From: Streptomyces sp. NBC_00820
GTDB taxonomy: Bacteria; Actinomycetota; Actinomycetes; Streptomycetales; Streptomycetaceae
Direction of reading: 5' to 3'
NCBI RefSeq assembly: GCF_036347055.1
Contig: NZ_CP108882.1
Span: forward strand, 1,798,001-1,862,000
Length of the DNA stretch: 64,000 nt
Shown: in pieces, positions 24,553 through 33,272 of the stretch
Layout of the letters: every line of letters starts with the position of its first letter
Numbering within the stretch: position 1 is the stretch's first letter
Notes under the pieces: model-generated
Told to the model about the DNA's origin: nothing
The model's database searches: none
What the model saw: only the letters and a program-made list of their open reading frames with translations
Translations under genes and position numbers: made by a program

Positions 24553-25941
24553 TCAGAACTGGAGGGACTTGGTCTGGAGGTACTCGGCGAGGCCGTGCGC
24601 GCCGAGTTCCCGGCCGACCCCGGACTGCTTGTAACCCCCGAACGGGGCGCGGGGGTTGAAGCGGCCGCCGTTGATGTCGACCTGCCCGGTGTCCATGCGC
24701 CGGGCGAAGGCGACCGCCTCGGTCTCGTCGGCGGCCCAGACGGCACCGGCGAGGCCGTACACCGTGCCGTTGGCGATGCGCAGGGCGTCGTCCTCGTCCT
24801 CGTAGCGGAGGACGGAAAGGACCGGGCCGAAGATCTCCTCCTGGGCGATGGCCATCTCCGGGGTGACGTCGGCGAAGACGGTCGGGCTCACGAAGTAGCC
24901 CTCCTCGCGGGGAGATTCGGGGCCGCCGGCGACCAGGCGGGCGCCCTCGGCGACACCCTTCTCGATGTAACCGCGCACCCTGGCCTGCTGCTTGGCGTTG
25001 ACCAGCGGTCCGATGCGGTCGCCGTACTTGGCGGCGGCGGTGGCCGCGAGCCGTACGGCCTCGTCGTACTGGTCGCGATGGACCAGCATGCGGGTCCAGG
25101 CGCTGCACGTCTGGCCGGAGTTGGACATCACGTTGGCCACGCCGACGTTGACCGCCTTGGCGAGGTCGGCGCTCGGCAGGATGACGTTGGCGGACTTGCC
25201 GCCGAGTTCGAGGGCGACCCGCTTCACCGCCGCCCCGGCGACGGCACCGATCCGCCGGCCGACCGCGGTGGAGCCGGTGAAGGAGACCAGGTCGACGCCC
25301 GGATGCTCGGCGAGAGCCTGCCCGGCGACCGGCCCGAGACCGGTGACCAGGTTGAACACACCGGCCGGCACGCCCGCCTCGTGGACCGCCTCGGCGAAGA
25401 GCTGGGCGGTGAGCGGGGTGTCCTCGGCGGGCTTGAGGACGATCGTGCAGCCGGCGGCGAGGGCCGGGGCGACCTTCGCGACGATCTGGTGGAGCGGGTA
25501 GTTCCAGGGGGTGATCGCGCCGACGACGCCGACGGGTTCCTGGAGGACGGTGGAGTTGCCGACCTTCTCCTCGAAGGAGTGGGTGGCGGCCAGCTCGGCG
25601 TAGGAGCCGGCGACGGCGATCGGCACGGCGGCGTGCACGGCCTGGGAGAACGCGAACGGGGAACCGAGTTCGGCGGTGACCGTCTCGGCGATCTCGTCCT
25701 GGCGGGCCACGAGGGCGTCCCGCAGGGCGGCCAGGCGCGCGGCCCGCTCGGCGGGAGGTGTGGCCGCCCACCCGGGCAGGGCGGCGCGCGCGGCGCGCAC
25801 GGCGGCGTCGACGTCCGCGGCGCCGCCCGCCGGGACCCGGCCGATGACCTGCTCGTCGGCCGGGTTCACGACCTCGATCACGTCCTGGCTCTCGGCAGGG
25901 CGCCAAGCGCCGTCGATGTAGAGGCCGTCGTGTGCCTTCAT
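24553..25941 (-). CDS. Aldehyde dehydrogenase (NAD(P)+)
   Basis: A 462-residue ALDH. GAITPWNYPLHQIVAKVAPA lies on the cofactor path, VSFTGSTAVGRRIG follows, then the general-base Glu in LELGGKSANVI, the nucleophile Cys in SGQTCSAWTRMLV, and EEIFGPVLSVL. All catalytic residues are present and the length is normal. GGGAGG at ideal distance supports ATG 25941; the longer frame to 25977 overlaps the leader. The operator at 25981-25997 lies 39-56 bp upstream. It and the alcohol dehydrogenase downstream form one operon. Confidence 0.9.
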   Translation of the reverse strand: MKAHDGLYIDGAWRPAESQDVIEVVNPADEQVIGRVPAGGAADVDAAVRAARAALPGWAATPPAERAARLAALRDALVARQDEIAETVTAELGSPFAFSQAVHAAVPIAVAGSYAELAATHSFEEKVGNSTVLQEPVGVVGAITPWNYPLHQIVAKVAPALAAGCTIVLKPAEDTPLTAQLFAEAVHEAGVPAGVFNLVTGLGPVAGQALAEHPGVDLVSFTGSTAVGRRIGAVAGAAVKRVALELGGKSANVILPSADLAKAVNVGVANVMSNSGQTCSAWTRMLVHRDQYDEAVRLAATAAAKYGDRIGPLVNAKQQARVRGYIEKGVAEGARLVAGGPESPREEGYFVSPTVFADVTPEMAIAQEEIFGPVLSVLRYEDEDDALRIANGTVYGLAGAVWAADETEAVAFARRMDTGQVDINGGRFNPRAPFGGYKQSGVGRELGAHGLAEYLQTKSLQF

Positions 25942-25980
25942 GGTGCATCCTCCCGGCGGGTCCGCGTCGTCCGGCACTCA

Positions 25981-25997
25981 AACTAGCGGCGATAGTT
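25981..25997. promoter_or_regulatory. TetR operator ahead of the aldehyde/alcohol dehydrogenase operon
   Basis: AACTAGC-ggc-GATAGTT has the same 7-3-7 dyad as 18941-18957, with six of seven bases complementary. It links this operon to the TetR at 18985. Confidence 0.65.
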
Positions 25998-26360
25998 TTC
26001 GCGCGCCAGACATCTCTGGGCTCAGCCTGCGGGATGTCCGATCGCCCGGACGCACCAGGACATCCTTGCCGCCGGCCCGGAGACACGCCCGCAGGCGCAA
26101 CACGGGGCGCGCCACCGCCCGGAGTCGGGGCGGGCGGGTACGGGGACGGATACCGGTGACGAGTGCCGGCACGGGCACTGGGACGGGGCACTGGGACGGA
26201 TACCGGAGACGAGAGCCGGAACGGGCACTGGGACGGATGCGGGAGACCATTCAACGCCTACCGGTCCCGCACCCCTCCCGGTGATCCCGTCTCCCCCCGG
26301 CCCACCAGGCCCTCAGGCCTCCAGGCCTCCAGGCCTCCAGGCCTCCAGGCCTCCAGGCCC
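25998..26360. repeat. Intergenic region with 50-bp and 8-bp tandem repeats
   Basis: No gene is seen in this gap. Two copies of a 50-bp unit lie at about 26144-26193 and 26194-26243 with three differences over 43 compared bases (each holds gggacggataccgg and acgggcactgggacgg). Five perfect copies of the 8-mer aggcctcc lie at 26315-26354, flanked by degenerate copies, immediately after the CitMHS stop codon. The repeats look like replication-slippage products. Confidence 0.75.
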
Positions 26361-27809
26361 TCAGATGATGCCGAACAGGATTCCCGCGCCCAGCACCACC
26401 AGCGAGGTGAGTACGGCCCACTTCACGACGAACCGGGTGTGGTCGCCGAACTCGACCTTGGCCATGCCGGCGAGGACGTACACGGCCGGGACGAGCGGGC
26501 TGGACATGTGCAGCGGCTGGCCGACGAGGGAGGCGCGGGCGATCTCCAGCGAGGTGACGCCGTGCGCGTGGCCCGCCTCGGCGAGCACCGGCAGGATGCC
26601 GAAGTAGAAGCCGTCGTTGGACATGAAGTACGTGAGCGGGATGCTCAGTACGCCGGTGACGAGGGCCATGTGCGGGCCCATCGCGTCGGGGATGTTGCCC
26701 ACCAGCCACGCGGCCATGTGGTCGACCATGCCGGTGCCCTGCAGGACCCCGGTGAAGACGGCCGCGGCGAAGACCATGCCGGAGACGTTGAGCACGTTCT
26801 CGGCGTGGGCGGCGATGCGGGCCTTCTGGTCGGGCATGTGCGGGAAGTTGACGGTCAGCGCGAGCGCGGCGCCGAGCAGGAACAGCACCGGGATCGGCAG
26901 CCACTCCATGATCATGGCGGTGAGCAGGACGACCGTGAGCAGCGCGTTGAACCAGTACAGCCGGGGGCGCAGGGTGGGGCGGTGCGGGTCGAGGCCCTCG
27001 GTGGCCGTGTCGCCGTCGGCGGCCTCGCCCCCCTCGGGCGGTTCCGCGTCGGTGCCGGAACCCGGACCGCCGCCGCTCCGGGCCGCGTTGCCGTGGCCGG
27101 AACCGGCCCCCACCAGGACGGCCCGCGACTCCACCCGCTCCACCCCCTCCACCCGCTCCGCCCGCTCCGTCACCAGCGCCTCCTCGAGCGTCAGCACACC
27201 GAGGCGCTTGCGCTCGCGGCGGCCGAGGACGTACGCGAGGACGAGGACGAACAGCAGACCGGCGCCCAGGGCCGGGATCATCGGGACGAAGACGTCGCCG
27301 GCGTCCAGCTTCAGCGCGGTCGCGGCGCGGGAGGTCGGGCCGCCCCAGGGCAGGGTGTTCATCACGCCGTTGGCCATGGCGGCCACGCCGGTCATGATGA
27401 CCAGGCTCATCTTCAGGCGCTTGTACAGCGGGTACATCGCCGAGACGGTGATCATGAAGGTGGTCGAGCCGTCGCCGTCGAGGGAGACGATCGCGGCGAG
27501 GACGGCCGTGCCGACGACGATGCGGAGCGGATCGGCCTTGCAGAACCTCAGGATGCCCCGGACGATCGGGTCGAAGAGGCCGACGTCGATCATCACCCCG
27601 AAGTAGACGATCGCGAACATGAGCATCGCCGCGGTGGGGGCGAGGCTGGTGACGCCGTCGAGGACGTAGCCGCCGAGCCCGGCGCCCTTGCCGACGCACA
27701 CGCAGAACAGCGCGGGAATCAGCACGAGCGCCGCGATCGGCGACATCTTCTTCAGCATGATCAGGACCAAAAAGGTCGCGATCATGGCGAAGCCGAGGAT
27801 GGTCAGCAT
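26361..27809 (-). CDS. CitMHS-family citrate-metal:H+ symporter
   Basis: A 482-residue membrane protein with about 12 helices. The CitM signatures are readable: LDGDGSTTFMITVSAMYPLY, ANGVMNTLPWGGPTSRAA, FFGI-like motifs, and SNDGFYFGILPVLAEAGHAHG. The family imports citrate complexed with Mg2+ or Ca2+. A long hydrophilic cytoplasmic loop (about residues 215-300) has ERAERVEGVERVE near-repeats and a Gly/Pro/Glu-rich tract. ATG 27809 is the natural family start (MLTILGFAMIATF); the longer frame from 27845 is unlikely. An inverted pair CTAACGT/ACGTTAG brackets the upstream region (27820-27871) and may be regulatory. Confidence 0.85.
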   Translation of the reverse strand: MLTILGFAMIATFLVLIMLKKMSPIAALVLIPALFCVCVGKGAGLGGYVLDGVTSLAPTAAMLMFAIVYFGVMIDVGLFDPIVRGILRFCKADPLRIVVGTAVLAAIVSLDGDGSTTFMITVSAMYPLYKRLKMSLVIMTGVAAMANGVMNTLPWGGPTSRAATALKLDAGDVFVPMIPALGAGLLFVLVLAYVLGRRERKRLGVLTLEEALVTERAERVEGVERVESRAVLVGAGSGHGNAARSGGGPGSGTDAEPPEGGEAADGDTATEGLDPHRPTLRPRLYWFNALLTVVLLTAMIMEWLPIPVLFLLGAALALTVNFPHMPDQKARIAAHAENVLNVSGMVFAAAVFTGVLQGTGMVDHMAAWLVGNIPDAMGPHMALVTGVLSIPLTYFMSNDGFYFGILPVLAEAGHAHGVTSLEIARASLVGQPLHMSSPLVPAVYVLAGMAKVEFGDHTRFVVKWAVLTSLVVLGAGILFGII

Positions 27810-27931
27810 GTGTGGATACCTAACGTTCGCCCTTGAACATCCCACCGGGGCAGGCGGTGCGACGACGTTAGGTCCGTCCGAACGGCGTTAACAAGACGTT
27901 GACATGCGAGCAATATGCGCGAAAGTCGAGG

Positions 27932-30163
27932 TCACAGGACTGCCACCAGTTCGACCGGTACGCCGTTGAGGACCGCGTTGCCCGAGAGCGGGTCGAGCAG
28001 GCTGCCGTCGAGGAGCTGGTTGACGTTGACTCCGGGTTCGGCGGCGGCGTGGTTCAGTCGGGTGCCGGGGCGGTCGTGGCCCCAGCCGTGCGGGAGGCTC
28101 ACCACGCCGGGCCGGATCGCGTCGGTGACCTCGGCGGGCGCGGTCACCTCTCCCCCGGCCCCCTTCACCCGCACCGGCTGCCCGTCGAGGACACCGAGGC
28201 GGGCCGCGTCCTCGGGGTGCAGGTGCACGGTGCAGCGGTTGGAACCGCCGGTGAGGGCGGGCACGTTGTGCATCCAGCTGTTGTTGGAGCGCAGGTGGCG
28301 GCGGCCGACGAGGACGAGTCCGGCGGGCCGCTCGCGCAGGGCCTGGCGGAGCCTGGGCAGGTCGCCGGCGATCGGGGCGGGGAGCAGCTCGACCTTGCCG
28401 CTCGCGGTCTTCAGCGGCTGGGGCAGGCGGGGGCGGAGCGGGCCGAGGTCGATGCCGTGCGGGTGGGCGAGCAGCTCGGCCAGGGCGAGCCCTTCGGGGC
28501 GGGTGCCGAATCCGTCGCCGTAGGGGCCGAGGCGCAGCATCATGTCGAGCCGGCGCTCGGGGCCGGTGTCGCCGGTGAGCAGGCCGGCGAGTTCGCGCGG
28601 GTCGCGGCCGTGCACGGGGGAATGGGCGTCCTTCACGGCCTTGCCGAGGGTCTGGTCGATCACCATCGTGTCGACGGCGCCCGGGTCGGCGCCGTGCATG
28701 CCCGAGGCGGCGAGGATCAGCCGGGCGTGGATCTCGGTCTCGGCCATCCGGCCCGGCTCCAGCGGGACGGCGGGCCGGCTGTAGCGGACCTGGTTGCGTA
28801 CGGCGAGGGTGTTGAACGCGAAGTCGTGGTGCGGGCTCTGCGCGGGCGGGGGCGGGGGCAGGACGACGTCGGCGTGGCGGGAGGTCTCGTTGAGGTAGGG
28901 GTCGACGCTGACCATGAAGTCCAGCGAGTCCAGGGCCTTGTCGAGGCGGTCGCCGTCGGGGGCGGACAGCACCGGGTTGGCCGCGATCACGACGAGTCCG
29001 CGGACCGGCTCGCCCTCGTCGGTGGCCGTGTCGATCTCCTCGGCGAGCGCGGAGAGCGGCAACTCACCCTTGGCCTCGGGGAGTCGACGTACCCGGGAGT
29101 GCCAGCGGCCGAGGGTGAAGCCGTGGCCGGGGCCCGCCGGGCGGGGCGTCCTGTCGGTGGCGGCCTGCGGGAAGAGGGCGCCGCCGGGCCGGTCGAGGTT
29201 GCCGGTGAGGACGTTGAGGACGTCGACGAGCCAGCTCGCGAGGGTGCCGTGCGGGACGGTGCAGCTGCCGATGCGGGCGTAGACGGCGGCGGTGGGGGCG
29301 GCGGCGAGTTCGCGGGCCAGGGTGCGGATGAGGGCCGCGTCGACGTCGCAGGCGTCCGCCACGGCTTCGGGGGTGAACTCCGCCAGGGCGTCCTGGAGTT
29401 CGGGCAGCCCCTGGACGTGCGGGGCGAGGTCCCCGAGGTCCGTCAGCTTCTCCTCGAACAGCACGGTGGCCAGGGCGGCGAGCAGCAGCGCGTCGGCGCC
29501 GGGCCGGATGGCTATGTGCCGGTCGGCGAGCTTGGCGGTGCGGGTGCGGCGCGGGTCCACGACGGTGAGCGTGCCGCCGCGCGACCGGAGGGCCTTGAGC
29601 TTGCCCGGGAAATCGGGTGCGGTGCACAGACTCCCGTTGGACTCCAGGGGGTTGGCGCCGATCAGGAGCAGGTGGTCGGTGTGGTCGAGGTCGGGTACGG
29701 GGATGGCGTTGGCGTCGCCGAACAGGAGCCCGCTGGAGACGTGCTTGGGCATCTGGTCGACGGTGGAGGCGGTGAACAGGCTGCGGGTGCCGATCGCGCC
29801 GACGAGGACGGGCGGGTAGAGGCCGCCGGCGACGGTGTGCACGTTGGGGTTGCCGAGGACCACTCCGACGCTGTCGGGGCCGTGCCGTTCCACGAGTGGG
29901 CGCAGTCCGGCGGCGACCCGGTCGAACGCCTCCTCCCAGGTGGCCGCGCGCAGCTCGCCGTTCTCGCGGACGAGTGGGGTGCGCAGCCGGTCGGGGTCGC
30001 CGTCGACGGCCCCGAAGGAGGCGCCCTTCGGGCAGATGAACCCCTTGCTGAAGACGTCCTCGCGGTCCCCTCGGGCGCCGGTGACACGGGTGCCCTCGAT
30101 GGTGAGGGTCAGCCCGCAGGTGGCCTCGCACAGGGGGCAGATTCGCAGGGCGGTGCGGGACAA
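27932..30163 (-). CDS. Molybdopterin oxidoreductase with [4Fe-4S] domain
   Basis: A 743-residue member of the DMSO-reductase/formate-dehydrogenase family. The N-terminus has the iron-sulfur motif CPLCEATC followed by FICPKG (Cx2Cx3C, then a distal C). Further on are LLLIGANPLESN, VDPRRTRTAKLAD and ANPVLSAPDGDRL, typical of bis-MGD-binding segments. The C-terminal barrel has SNNSWMHNVPALTGG and VSLPHGWGHDRPG. The start is a TTG at 30163, supported by GGGAGG at 6 nt. No electron-transfer or membrane subunit is adjacent, so it may be a soluble single-subunit enzyme. A TetR-type palindrome lies 62-80 bp upstream. The substrate is unknown. Confidence 0.85.
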   Translation of the reverse strand: MSRTALRICPLCEATCGLTLTIEGTRVTGARGDREDVFSKGFICPKGASFGAVDGDPDRLRTPLVRENGELRAATWEEAFDRVAAGLRPLVERHGPDSVGVVLGNPNVHTVAGGLYPPVLVGAIGTRSLFTASTVDQMPKHVSSGLLFGDANAIPVPDLDHTDHLLLIGANPLESNGSLCTAPDFPGKLKALRSRGGTLTVVDPRRTRTAKLADRHIAIRPGADALLLAALATVLFEEKLTDLGDLAPHVQGLPELQDALAEFTPEAVADACDVDAALIRTLARELAAAPTAAVYARIGSCTVPHGTLASWLVDVLNVLTGNLDRPGGALFPQAATDRTPRPAGPGHGFTLGRWHSRVRRLPEAKGELPLSALAEEIDTATDEGEPVRGLVVIAANPVLSAPDGDRLDKALDSLDFMVSVDPYLNETSRHADVVLPPPPPAQSPHHDFAFNTLAVRNQVRYSRPAVPLEPGRMAETEIHARLILAASGMHGADPGAVDTMVIDQTLGKAVKDAHSPVHGRDPRELAGLLTGDTGPERRLDMMLRLGPYGDGFGTRPEGLALAELLAHPHGIDLGPLRPRLPQPLKTASGKVELLPAPIAGDLPRLRQALRERPAGLVLVGRRHLRSNNSWMHNVPALTGGSNRCTVHLHPEDAARLGVLDGQPVRVKGAGGEVTAPAEVTDAIRPGVVSLPHGWGHDRPGTRLNHAAAEPGVNVNQLLDGSLLDPLSGNAVLNGVPVELVAVL

Positions 30164-30225
30164 GGGGTCCTCCCGGAGGATCGGCGACGGTGCCGGACGA
30201 GCGCGCGGGCGGGCTCAGCGGGAGC

Positions 30226-30243
30226 ATACCGACCGGTAGGCAT
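30226..30243. promoter_or_regulatory. TetR-type operator ahead of the molybdopterin oxidoreductase
   Basis: ATACCGACCGGTAGGCAT differs from the site at 2743-2760 at only one of 18 positions. It could be bound by the TetR at 5123 or by the adjacent TetR at 30275. Confidence 0.65.
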
Positions 30244-30274
30244 GGTGGGGAGCCCCCTTGCCGGATCCCCGCGT

Positions 30275-31135
30275 TCAGTCGAGGACGCGCGCCAGATACG
30301 CCCGCAGCAGTGCCCGTGTCTCCTCGATGATCGCCGGGTCACCCTGGGGGTCCATTCGGAAGGCCAGCTGGACGAGGGTGTCCGCGCTCTCGACGGCGAC
30401 CAGGAAGGCGCGGCGCAGCACGTCGTCGGGGGTGCGGCCGAGGAAGCCGGCGAGGAGGTCGGTGAGACGGTCGGCGACCCGGGTGTTGGCCCCGGTCCGG
30501 CGCGTGCCGACGGGGATCTGGTTGCCGAAGTCGACGAGGGAGAACCCGGGCGCGGTGCGCTTCATGGCCAGGTACTCGTCCAGTACGGCGTCCATGACGG
30601 CACGCCAGTCGCTCACGGGACCTCGGCCCGCCTCGAGGCCGTGGCCCGCCTCGGGGCCGTAGCCTGGCCCGGAGCCGTGGCCTGGCCCGGGGCCGTGGCC
30701 CGCCTCGGGGCCGTAGCCTGGCCCGGAGCCGTGGCCTGGCCCGGGGCCGTGGCCCGGCTCGGAGCCGTGGCCCCGCTCGGGGTCTCGACCTCGACCCGGC
30801 ACGGAGGCGCCCCCGCGCTCAGTGTCTCGGCCTCCACCCCGCACGGAGACATCCCCGCGCTCCGCGGCCTTCAGGCGCTCGGTGACGCATTCGACGTAGC
30901 GCTCCAGGTTGCGCCGGGCGAGGGCGTCGGCCATCTGCCGCTTGTTGCCGAAGAAGCGGTAGACCGAGCCGATGGGCACACCGGCGCGCTCGGCGACCGC
31001 CCGGGTGCTCAGGGCGTCGTAACCGGCCTCGTCGAGGAGGGCGGCGCACGCGTCGAGGATCCTGGTCAGCCGTTCCGCGCTGCGGCGCTGGACGGGGGCG
31101 CGGCGAAGCGATGTCGCGTGGGGCACGGGCCTCAT
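30275..31135 (-). CDS. TetR-family regulator with a Gly/Pro/His repeat insertion
   Basis: A 286-residue protein, about 80 residues longer than usual. The HTH is intact ([21 protein letters not shown], shown as [17 protein letters not shown] and [10 protein letters not shown]). After the first ligand-domain helix ([19 protein letters not shown]) is a low-complexity tract of about 80 residues, including near-perfect copies of an 18-residue unit that begins [18 protein letters not shown]. The normal C-terminal helices then resume ([18 protein letters not shown]). ATG 31135 has GGAGGGG 5 nt upstream. The insertion sits in the ligand-binding domain and is unlikely to be part of the fold. A target palindrome may be the one at 30226. 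Confidence 0.8.
   Translation of the reverse strand: MRPVPHATSLRRAPVQRRSAERLTRILDACAALLDEAGYDALSTRAVAERAGVPIGSVYRFFGNKRQMADALARRNLERYVECVTERLKAAERGDVSVRGGGRDTERGGASVPGRGRDPERGHGSEPGHGPGPGHGSGPGYGPEAGHGPGPGHGSGPGYGPEAGHGLEAGRGPVSDWRAVMDAVLDEYLAMKRTAPGFSLVDFGNQIPVGTRRTGANTRVADRLTDLLAGFLGRTPDDVLRRAFLVAVESADTLVQLAFRMDPQGDPAIIEETRALLRAYLARVLD
30639..30766. repeat. 54-bp in-frame tandem repeat inside the TetR gene
   Basis: Copy 1 at 30639-30692, copy 2 at 30693-30746, then a partial third copy. The unit encodes 18 residues, so slippage here would change protein length without a frameshift. Confidence 0.85.
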
Positions 31136-31198
31136 GATGCCCCTCCGCCGGGGCCCGGTGAACCTCACCCCCGGGGCGGACGCCCGCGGGCGGCACGC

Positions 31199-31726
31199 TC
31201 ACGACCCGGCCGGCTCCGCCTCCGCGCCGGACGCGGTGACGTCGGCGGTGCTCTGGACCGGTTTGCCGTGGACGGCCCAGACCGTGCCGTCGTCGGCGTA
31301 CAGACGGGCGGTGATGTGGTGGGTGCCGTGCGGGACGAGACGGGCGGCGAGGTGGTACGCGCGGGCGTGCAGGACGGTCACCGGCCTGCCGTCGACGAAG
31401 AGGTGGACCACCCCGCGTCCGGCGGCCGGCTCGGGGCGGGTGCCGGGCACGGAGAAGCGGAAGTGGCGCAGGGTCAGCAGGACGTCCCAGCCGCCGTCCG
31501 CGTCGGGGGTCACCTCGATACCGGCCGCGGGTGCCTGCCGGGCGCCGACCTCGCGCAGGTGCCGGCCGGTCCCGTCGGTGTCGTCGAGGACCTTGCCCAC
31601 GGGTGAGGGCGAGAGGGCGGTCACGCGCCCGTGCTCCTCGCCCGCCCCGCAGGCCGCGCCGAGCGGCAGCAGGACGCAGACCGCGAGCGCGGTGCGACTT
31701 GCGCGCGTCCACGACATCCACGACAT
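31199..31726 (-). CDS. Lipoprotein of unknown function
   Basis: A 175-residue protein with a lipoprotein signal ([13 protein letters not shown], lipobox LGAAC). The mature part has a beta-rich domain: [51 protein letters not shown]. This looks like a small immunoglobulin-like or copper-resistance-type sandwich, but no family is firmly recognised. The start codon ATG 31726 is one of two in a short duplicated MSW-MSW segment (the second is at 31717). It is divergent from hmgA. A surface-anchored binding protein is possible. Confidence 0.65.
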   Translation of the reverse strand: MSWMSWTRASRTALAVCVLLPLGAACGAGEEHGRVTALSPSPVGKVLDDTDGTGRHLREVGARQAPAAGIEVTPDADGGWDVLLTLRHFRFSVPGTRPEPAAGRGVVHLFVDGRPVTVLHARAYHLAARLVPHGTHHITARLYADDGTVWAVHGKPVQSTADVTASGAEAEPAGS

Positions 31727-31832
31727 ACCAGCGACATTAGAACAACGCTGCGGCATTCGAATCCCCCAGGAGTCCGGTTCTCGCCCTCCTTCGGGCGGAG
31801 CAGCCGTCGCCCTCTTGCGTCCGTCTCCGCTC

Positions 31833-31856
31833 ATTCCTACGGTGAAGCATAGGAAT
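31833..31856. promoter_or_regulatory. Inverted repeat before hmgA
   Basis: ATTCCTA at 31833-31839 and TAGGAAT at 31850-31856 form a perfect 7-bp dyad with a 10-bp spacer, 21 bp before the hmgA start. It may be an operator. Confidence 0.5.
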
Positions 31857-31877
31857 CAGGAGCGCAAGGGAGCGATC

Positions 31878-33227
31878 ATGAGCGACGGGGGCACCTCCCG
31901 CACGAGCGGGTTCGAGCGTGGGGAAGCGCGGAAGGCCGCGGAGGGGCTGTCGTACCTCTCCGGTTTCGGCAACGAGCACGCCTCCGAGGCGGTGCCCGGC
32001 GCCCTGCCCGAGGGCCGCAACGCGCCGCAGCGCGCGCCGCTCGGCCTGTACGCCGAACAGCTGAGCGGTACGGCGTTCACCGAGCCGCGGGCGCAGAACC
32101 GCCGCTCCTGGCTGTACCGCATCCGCCCCTCGGCCGCGCACCCGGCGTTCACCCGGACGGGTAACGGCGCGGTCCGCACGGCCCCCTTCACCGAGACCGT
32201 GCCCGACCCCAACCGGCTGCGCTGGAACCCGCTGCCCGAGCCGCCGGCCGGGACGGACTTCCTCGCGGGCCTGTGGACCGTGGGCGGCAACGGCGACGTG
32301 GCCCAGCGCACCGGCATGGCCGTGCATCTGTATCACGCCAACTCCTCGATGGAGCGCGTCTTCTCCGACGCGGACGGGGAGCTGCTCATCGTGCCCGAGC
32401 GCGGCGGGCTGCTGCTGCACACCGAGTTCGGGCGACTTCATGTGGAGCCCGCACATGTGGCGCTGATTCCGCGTGGAGTGCGCTTCCGTGTGGAGCTGCT
32501 CGATGATTCCGCCCGCGGGTATGTGTGCGAGAACTATGGGGCGCCCTTCCGGCTGCCCGACCTGGGGCCGATCGGCGCCAACGGCCTCGCCAACGCGCGG
32601 GACTTCCGGGCGCCGGTCGCCGCGTACGAGGACGTGACGGGCCCGGTGGAGGTGGTGAACAAGTTCTGCGGCAACCTCTGGACGGCCGTCTACGACCACT
32701 CCCCCCTCGACGTGGTCGCCTGGCACGGCAACCATGTGCCGTACGTCTATGACCTTCGCCGTTTCAATGTGATCGGCACCATCTCCTACGACCACCCCGA
32801 CCCGTCGATCTTCACGGTCCTGACCTCGCCCTCGGACACCCCGGGGCTGGCCGGCGTCGACTTCGTGGTCTTCGCTCCGCGCTGGCTGGTGGGTGAGGAC
32901 ACCTTCCGGCCGCCCTACTTCCACCGCAACGTGATGAGCGAGTACATGGGGCTCGTCGAGGGCGCCTACGACGCGAAGGCGGAGGGTTTCGTGCCGGGCG
33001 GCGGCTCGCTGCACAACATGATGTCCGCACACGGCCCGGACCAGGAAACCTTCGAGCGGGCGAGCGCCGCCGAGCTGAGGCCGCACAAGATCGACGACGG
33101 TCTGGCGTTCATGTTCGAGACCCGCTGGCCGGTCACCCTCACCCCCCAGGCGGCGCACGCGGATCACCTCCAGCAGCGCTACGACGACGTGTGGCGGGGA
33201 CTCGAACCTCACTTCCGCGCCCTGTGA
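31878..33227 (+). CDS. hmgA: Homogentisate 1,2-dioxygenase
   Basis: A 449-residue, full-length HmgA. It opens the ring of homogentisate to maleylacetoacetate in tyrosine and phenylalanine breakdown. Family landmarks: [13 protein letters not shown] at the N-terminus, [50 protein letters not shown], and the metal-binding region with [13 protein letters not shown] and [22 protein letters not shown] precedes ATG 31878. No maleylacetoacetate isomerase or fumarylacetoacetase is adjacent, as in other Streptomyces. It may be co-transcribed with the GntR 45 bp downstream. Confidence 0.95.
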   Translation: MSDGGTSRTSGFERGEARKAAEGLSYLSGFGNEHASEAVPGALPEGRNAPQRAPLGLYAEQLSGTAFTEPRAQNRRSWLYRIRPSAAHPAFTRTGNGAVRTAPFTETVPDPNRLRWNPLPEPPAGTDFLAGLWTVGGNGDVAQRTGMAVHLYHANSSMERVFSDADGELLIVPERGGLLLHTEFGRLHVEPAHVALIPRGVRFRVELLDDSARGYVCENYGAPFRLPDLGPIGANGLANARDFRAPVAAYEDVTGPVEVVNKFCGNLWTAVYDHSPLDVVAWHGNHVPYVYDLRRFNVIGTISYDHPDPSIFTVLTSPSDTPGLAGVDFVVFAPRWLVGEDTFRPPYFHRNVMSEYMGLVEGAYDAKAEGFVPGGGSLHNMMSAHGPDQETFERASAAELRPHKIDDGLAFMFETRWPVTLTPQAAHADHLQQRYDDVWRGLEPHFRAL

Positions 33228-33272
33228 CCCCTCCGTTGCGCCGACCGTTCGCCGACAGGTACGGATAGCACC

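Noticed and set aside
26163..27836. Long plus-strand frame over the CitMHS gene
   Set aside because: It has His/Gly/Glu-biased shadow composition and overlaps a clear 12-helix transporter on the other strand.
27899..31606. A 1235-codon plus-strand frame across three genes
   Set aside because: It is antisense to the molybdopterin enzyme, TetR and lipoprotein genes and has no recognisable domain.
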